64,000 nucleotides of DNA, taken from the NCBI RefSeq assembly GCF_047675955.1, contig NC_132915.1:52156026-52220025 (forward strand), in the 5' to 3' direction. The translations under genes and the position numbers were made by a program. The DNA comes from Chlorocebus sabaeus (taxonomy: Eukaryota; Chordata; Mammalia; Primates; Cercopithecidae). Each line of letters begins with the position of its first letter. Positions within the stretch are counted from its first letter, which is position 1. Shown piece by piece: positions 60,214-64,000 of this stretch. A model generated the notes under the pieces. It saw nothing but the letters and a program-made list of their open reading frames with translations. It was not told where the DNA came from and did no database searches.

Positions 60214-60308
60214 AAATATATATATATATTTTATATATATATATATACATGCATATATATAATATATGTGTGTGTGTATGTGTGTGTGTATATATACACA
60301 CACACGCA
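60210..60308. repeat. TA/TG/CA microsatellite with perfect palindrome
   Basis: Grown from the Alu tail. 60281-60304 is a perfect 24-bp palindrome of eight TG, eight TA and eight CA bases, part of a longer alternating purine-pyrimidine tract. Confidence 0.9.
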
Positions 60309-61495
60309 TAAGCTAGAACTGGTAAAATTTTAGGCATATTATCTGCCTCTATACACACCTCATGTCTTCAAAAATCATATTTTATTGCAATGATAAATTA
60401 TCAATATCTGTTCTGTGCATAGGCAGAAAATGACATTTTCCTGAGTACTCACAAAGCTTATCTACTGTATGGTTAGAATATGTTTCATGAAATTTTTAAA
60501 AACTATAGAAAGTGATAATAAAAATATATTTCAGAGCCTAGAATGCTCTTGAAAAAATGAAATTTTTACTCTCTGAAAAACATCACCAAGATTATTTAGA
60601 TACCTGTTTATTATATGCATTTTTTTATGATTCATGACATCTGTAATGGCATAAGAGTCTCCAAAAATGAAAATATGTACTACTTTCAAAGAAAAATCTT
60701 TTTTGGGGAGTTTAGTTTTTATGTTCATTATCATGAAAGTGGAATAAGTAAAATATTGAGTCAAAGACTTGGTTATGCTGCATTCCAGATGGCTGGAGAC
60801 ATATTTGACAGTGCAGGTGTCATGATAATATGACAGCAAATTACTGGTGTATGTGTGTGTGTTTAGGTTGATGGAACCTAGGGAGTCATTACCTGACTAC
60901 CCACATAGAAGGAACAGCTGGCCAGCTAAAGATCTATACCTCAGAAGTGCACAGACTTTATTCAAGCTTTGATGGTCTGTAAAAAATAAGAGGTATGTTC
61001 TTTCCTCTTTTCTAACAATTGATTAAAAATGAAAATGCATGCTTTGCAACTGAAATAAATGTTATCAATGCAAATTTAACTCCAGATACAGTTCAATTGA
61101 ATCAAGCCAAAATCAATGTTTCCAAAGCAAATTGTTTCATGTGTTTTCTGGTCTCCTTTCATATTTCTACCAATGTTGGCATTAAACTGATGGACCAGGG
61201 AAATATGAACCTGAGAACAGCCAGTGTCACCTCTTAGAAATCTAGAAAAAGTAGAATAAGACATGCATAGATTAATGCTTGAGTTATATGAGTTAAACAA
61301 GTAAATGATAAATACGTAGATGTATAAATAATAGGTTAAAAGCGATATTAGATAGATAAATAAATGATAGAAGACCATAGGTATATAATATAAAGTGTAT
61401 TTTTATTTTGACACTACTAAAAATGTTTGACTGTCTCTAATATAAATGAACAGGGAAGCACGGGTTTATATGCTGGTTATACCATCCATGACTTG
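60309..61495. other. No gene or clear repeat
   Basis: AT-rich interval. Short GATA-like text near 61349-61372. Overlapping frames near 60531-60839 have no recognised domain. Confidence 0.4.
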
Positions 61496-61497
61496 AC

Positions 61498-61745
61498 CAA
61501 ACACATAATATTTATTGCTTATTGACTACATTGTGTTAGGTGCTATAAAACAGTTATATTAGATTTCTTTCATTTAAATCTTGCAATATCCCTGTAACAT
61601 AGGTAATTTGTCTTCATTTTACAGATGAGAAAACTCAGATTTATGAAAGTAAAGCAACGTGTTTATGGTCACACCAATAGTCCATGGCAAAGTAGGATTC
61701 AGACTCTGAAGCTCTAAGTGAAAACTGTCTTTATTGTATTTCATT
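61498..61745 (+). repeat. MIR SINE
   Basis: Near-complete MIR order: attgtgttaggtgctataaa, tcattttacagatgagaaaa (61614), ggtcacaccaatagtccatg, gattcagactctgaagctct. Confidence 0.8.
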
Positions 61746-62054
61746 GCATATGAATATCTAGGATGTGCATAGAGCTGGAAGCATTATAAGAGACCCTGGA
61801 GTAGGCCAAGAGCCATTAACATGGTTCTAGAAAATCCTGTGACTGAGAAAACATGTTTTTAGCATATTCCTTAGATTTGTTAACTTGCGCTAAACCCTGC
61901 AGATGACTCATTCTTTTCAGTGTTGTCCTAGACTCCAGTATCAGAGCCAGGATGGTTTGAATTTTTTGGGTAGAATTCTACCCATCAGATAAAACAGATA
62001 TGGACGAAACATGAAGATAGCAACTCCCCATAAAATAGTGTTATAAACAACACT
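61746..62054. other. No gene or clear repeat
   Basis: Short unassigned interval before the L1. Confidence 0.45.
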
Positions 62055-63938
62055 TAATCATTTATATATCTATTCCTTGATTATTATATATATTTAAGGT
62101 ATACAGCATCAGGTTTTATATACATATACAAATAAAATAACTACTGCAGGTAAATAAATGAACCTATTCATCCCCTTCTATAGCTACCTTTTTATTTTTC
62201 TGGTAAAATTACCTACAATCTACACATTCATCACATTTTCAATATACAATAAAATATTATTTACTATAGTCTTCTTGCAGTGCATTAGAGCTTTAGAATT
62301 ATTCATCTTATGTAACTGCTAAGTTCTACCCTTTGACCTAGGTCTCTCCATTTTCTTCACCTCCCAGCCACTGGAAACCACCTTTCTGTTCTCAGTTTCT
62401 AAGTATTCAACTTTTCTTTTTAGATTCCACATATATATGATATTATGCAGTATTTTCTTTCTGTTTCTAGTTTATTTCACTTAGCATAATGTTCTCCTGG
62501 TTTTCCCATCTTAATGCAAGTAAAAGATTCTCCTTTTTTAAGGCTGAATAATGTTGTATTGTATATATGTGCATGTGTATGTTTGTATATATACATATAT
62601 GTCACAATTTTTTAATCCAGTTATTAATGGACACAGGTCGTTTCCTTATCTTGGCTACTGTGAATAATGCTGCAATATACATGGGAGTACATATATCTCT
62701 ATTAAAGTCCTGATTTCATTTCCTTTGGATATATACCTAGCACAGGGACTACTGGGTCATATTTAACCAAGGAAGTGAACGCTCTTTACACTGAAATCTA
62801 TAAAACATTGAAAGAAATTGAAGGAAACACAAATAAATGGAAAGATATTTCATGCTCATGGATTGGAAGAATCAATATTGTTAAAATGTCTATTCTACTT
62901 AAAGCAATATACTGAATCAACTCAATTCCTAAAACAACCCAATGGCATTTTTCACAGAAATTAAAAAATAATTCTAAAATTCATATAGAAAAGCAAAAGA
63001 CCCTGAATAGCTAAAGCAATATTAAGAAAAGAAAACACAGTTGGGGGCATCACATGTCCTGCTTTCAAATTATATTACAAAGCTATATTAATTAAAACAG
63101 TATGGTACTGGCAAAAAGACAAATAGAACAATGGAACAAAGTAGAGAGCCTGGAAATAAACCCAAGCATATATGATCCACTAATTTTCAAGAAAGTCATT
63201 AAAGTGACACAATGGGGAAAGAATAGTCTCTCCAATAAGTGATATTTTTCCTGAAAAAAATGGGATATTTACATGCAAAATTATGAAATAGAACCCTTAT
63301 CTTACACCATAAACAAAAATTAACTCAAAATGAATTAAGGACTTAAACATAAGACCTGAAATAATAAAATGCAGAAGAAAACAGTGAGAAAGTTTCTTGA
63401 TGTTGGTCTTGGTAATGATTTTTTTGGATATTACATCAAAATCTCAGGAAACAGTAGGAAAAGTAAACAAGTGGGACTACATCAGACTAAGAAACTTCTG
63501 CAAAGCAAAGGAAACAATCAATAAAATGAAAAGGCAGTCTATGGATTGAGAACAAATCCTTTTTACCCATATATCTGATAAGGATTTAACATCCAAAATA
63601 TGTAAGTTACTCACAGAAATCAATAGTAATAAAAACAAATACCTCAATTTAAAAATGAGCCTGAATAGGTATTTTTCCCAAAAAGACACAAATATGGCTA
63701 ACAGGTATATGAAAGGGTGCTCAACATCACAAATCATCAGAGGAATGCAAGTCAAAACCACAACTAGGTACTGTTTCATACCTGTTAGGATGAATATTAT
63801 ATAAAGATAACAGGTAACAAGTGTTGGTAAGGTGTACAGAAAAAGTGAACCCTTACGCACTGTTGGTGGAAATATACCTTGGTGTAACCATTATGAATGA
63901 CACTGTGGAGGTTACTAGAAAAAATGAAATCATCTTTT
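62055..63938 (-). mobile_element. L1M insertion with 5' inversion
   Basis: 62055-62763 is minus-strand L1 3' UTR and ORF2 end (plus text aaggtatacagcatcaggtt, then actggttttcccatctta-like text, up to gggactactgggtcatattt at about 62744-62763). 62764-63938 is plus-strand ORF2 (accaaggaagtgaacgctct to ggaggttactagaaaaaatg). In L1 coordinates the plus piece ends just before the minus piece begins, which is the arrangement made by twin priming. Frames are broken in both parts. Confidence 0.85.
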
Positions 63939-64000
63939 TAAACACCTTATTTTGACCTGGGTCCATTTCTTCTCATGTGACTTTGTAGACTACAGCTAAC

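Noticed and set aside
1..64000. CRISPR arrays, bacterial operons, tRNA genes, phage or plasmid features
   Set aside because: No regularly spaced repeats with unique spacers, no Shine-Dalgarno-linked gene runs and no tRNA cloverleaf; all repeats are of primate genome type.

Overview
This window looks like non-coding primate nuclear DNA, almost certainly human or a close catarrhine relative. The evidence is dense Alu SINEs of several ages (J, S and Y types), L1 copies from ancient L1M to primate L1PA, MIR and L2 relics, MaLR, HERV-L and ERV1 elements, Tigger-type MITEs, and a processed keratin-18 pseudogene. Base composition is AT-rich, except for the GC-rich LTR at 33.7-35.5 kb. I see no intact protein-coding gene, no spliced-gene structure, no tRNA or rRNA gene and no CRISPR or prokaryotic feature. 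Most longer open frames are remnants of L1, ERV, Alu or the keratin pseudogene, or chance.

Layout. 0-0.35 kb: AT-rich repeat enclosed by 36-bp inverted arms. 0.5-3.6 kb: sense-strand old L1 broken by two Alus and a MaLR LTR, then a 3'-UTR-like retrocopy with AATAAA and poly(A) (to 4.2 kb). 4.4-6.1 kb: minus-strand L1 split by an AluY-like element. 7.0-7.4 kb: MaLR LTR. 10.7-16.4 kb: degenerate minus-strand ERV1 provirus with a 3' LTR, polypurine tract, env (TM), integrase and gag relics, a primer-binding-site-like stretch and a truncated 5' LTR; its pol is interrupted by a foreign ~1-kb LTR. 16.7-17.5 kb: L1 fused directly to an Alu. 19.8-20.8 and 26.1-27.0 kb: two 5'-truncated L1PA 3' ends of one subfamily. 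25.0-25.4 kb: compound Alu. 27.3-29.2 kb: MaLR LTR, then a complete KRT18 processed pseudogene. 30.4-32.8 kb: old L1M with an Alu-in-Alu nest. 32.9-35.7 kb: HERV-L pol relic split by a long GC-rich LTR, followed by a MER8-like MITE.

From 36 to 59 kb the DNA is quieter: scattered Alu, L2, MIR and Tigger pieces, a MaLR LTR with internal sequence (50.2-51.2 kb), and two repeat-poor blocks (46.1-46.4 and 57.4-58.2 kb) that read like candidate conserved regulatory DNA. At 59-60.3 kb there are two Alus and a palindromic TG/TA/CA microsatellite. At 62.05-63.94 kb there is an L1 with a 5' inversion, as expected from twin priming.

The parts do not form a pathway. The window is a layered record of retrotransposition: each insertion splits an older one, so relative ages can be read from the nesting. 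No new biological system was found. The observations most worth checking are the palindrome, the candidate conserved blocks, the unidentified 3'-UTR retrocopy and the mechanistic junctions (5'-inverted L1, compound Alu, L1-Alu fusion, duplicated LTR end). Family names are given from recognition of consensus sequence and were not confirmed by a database search.
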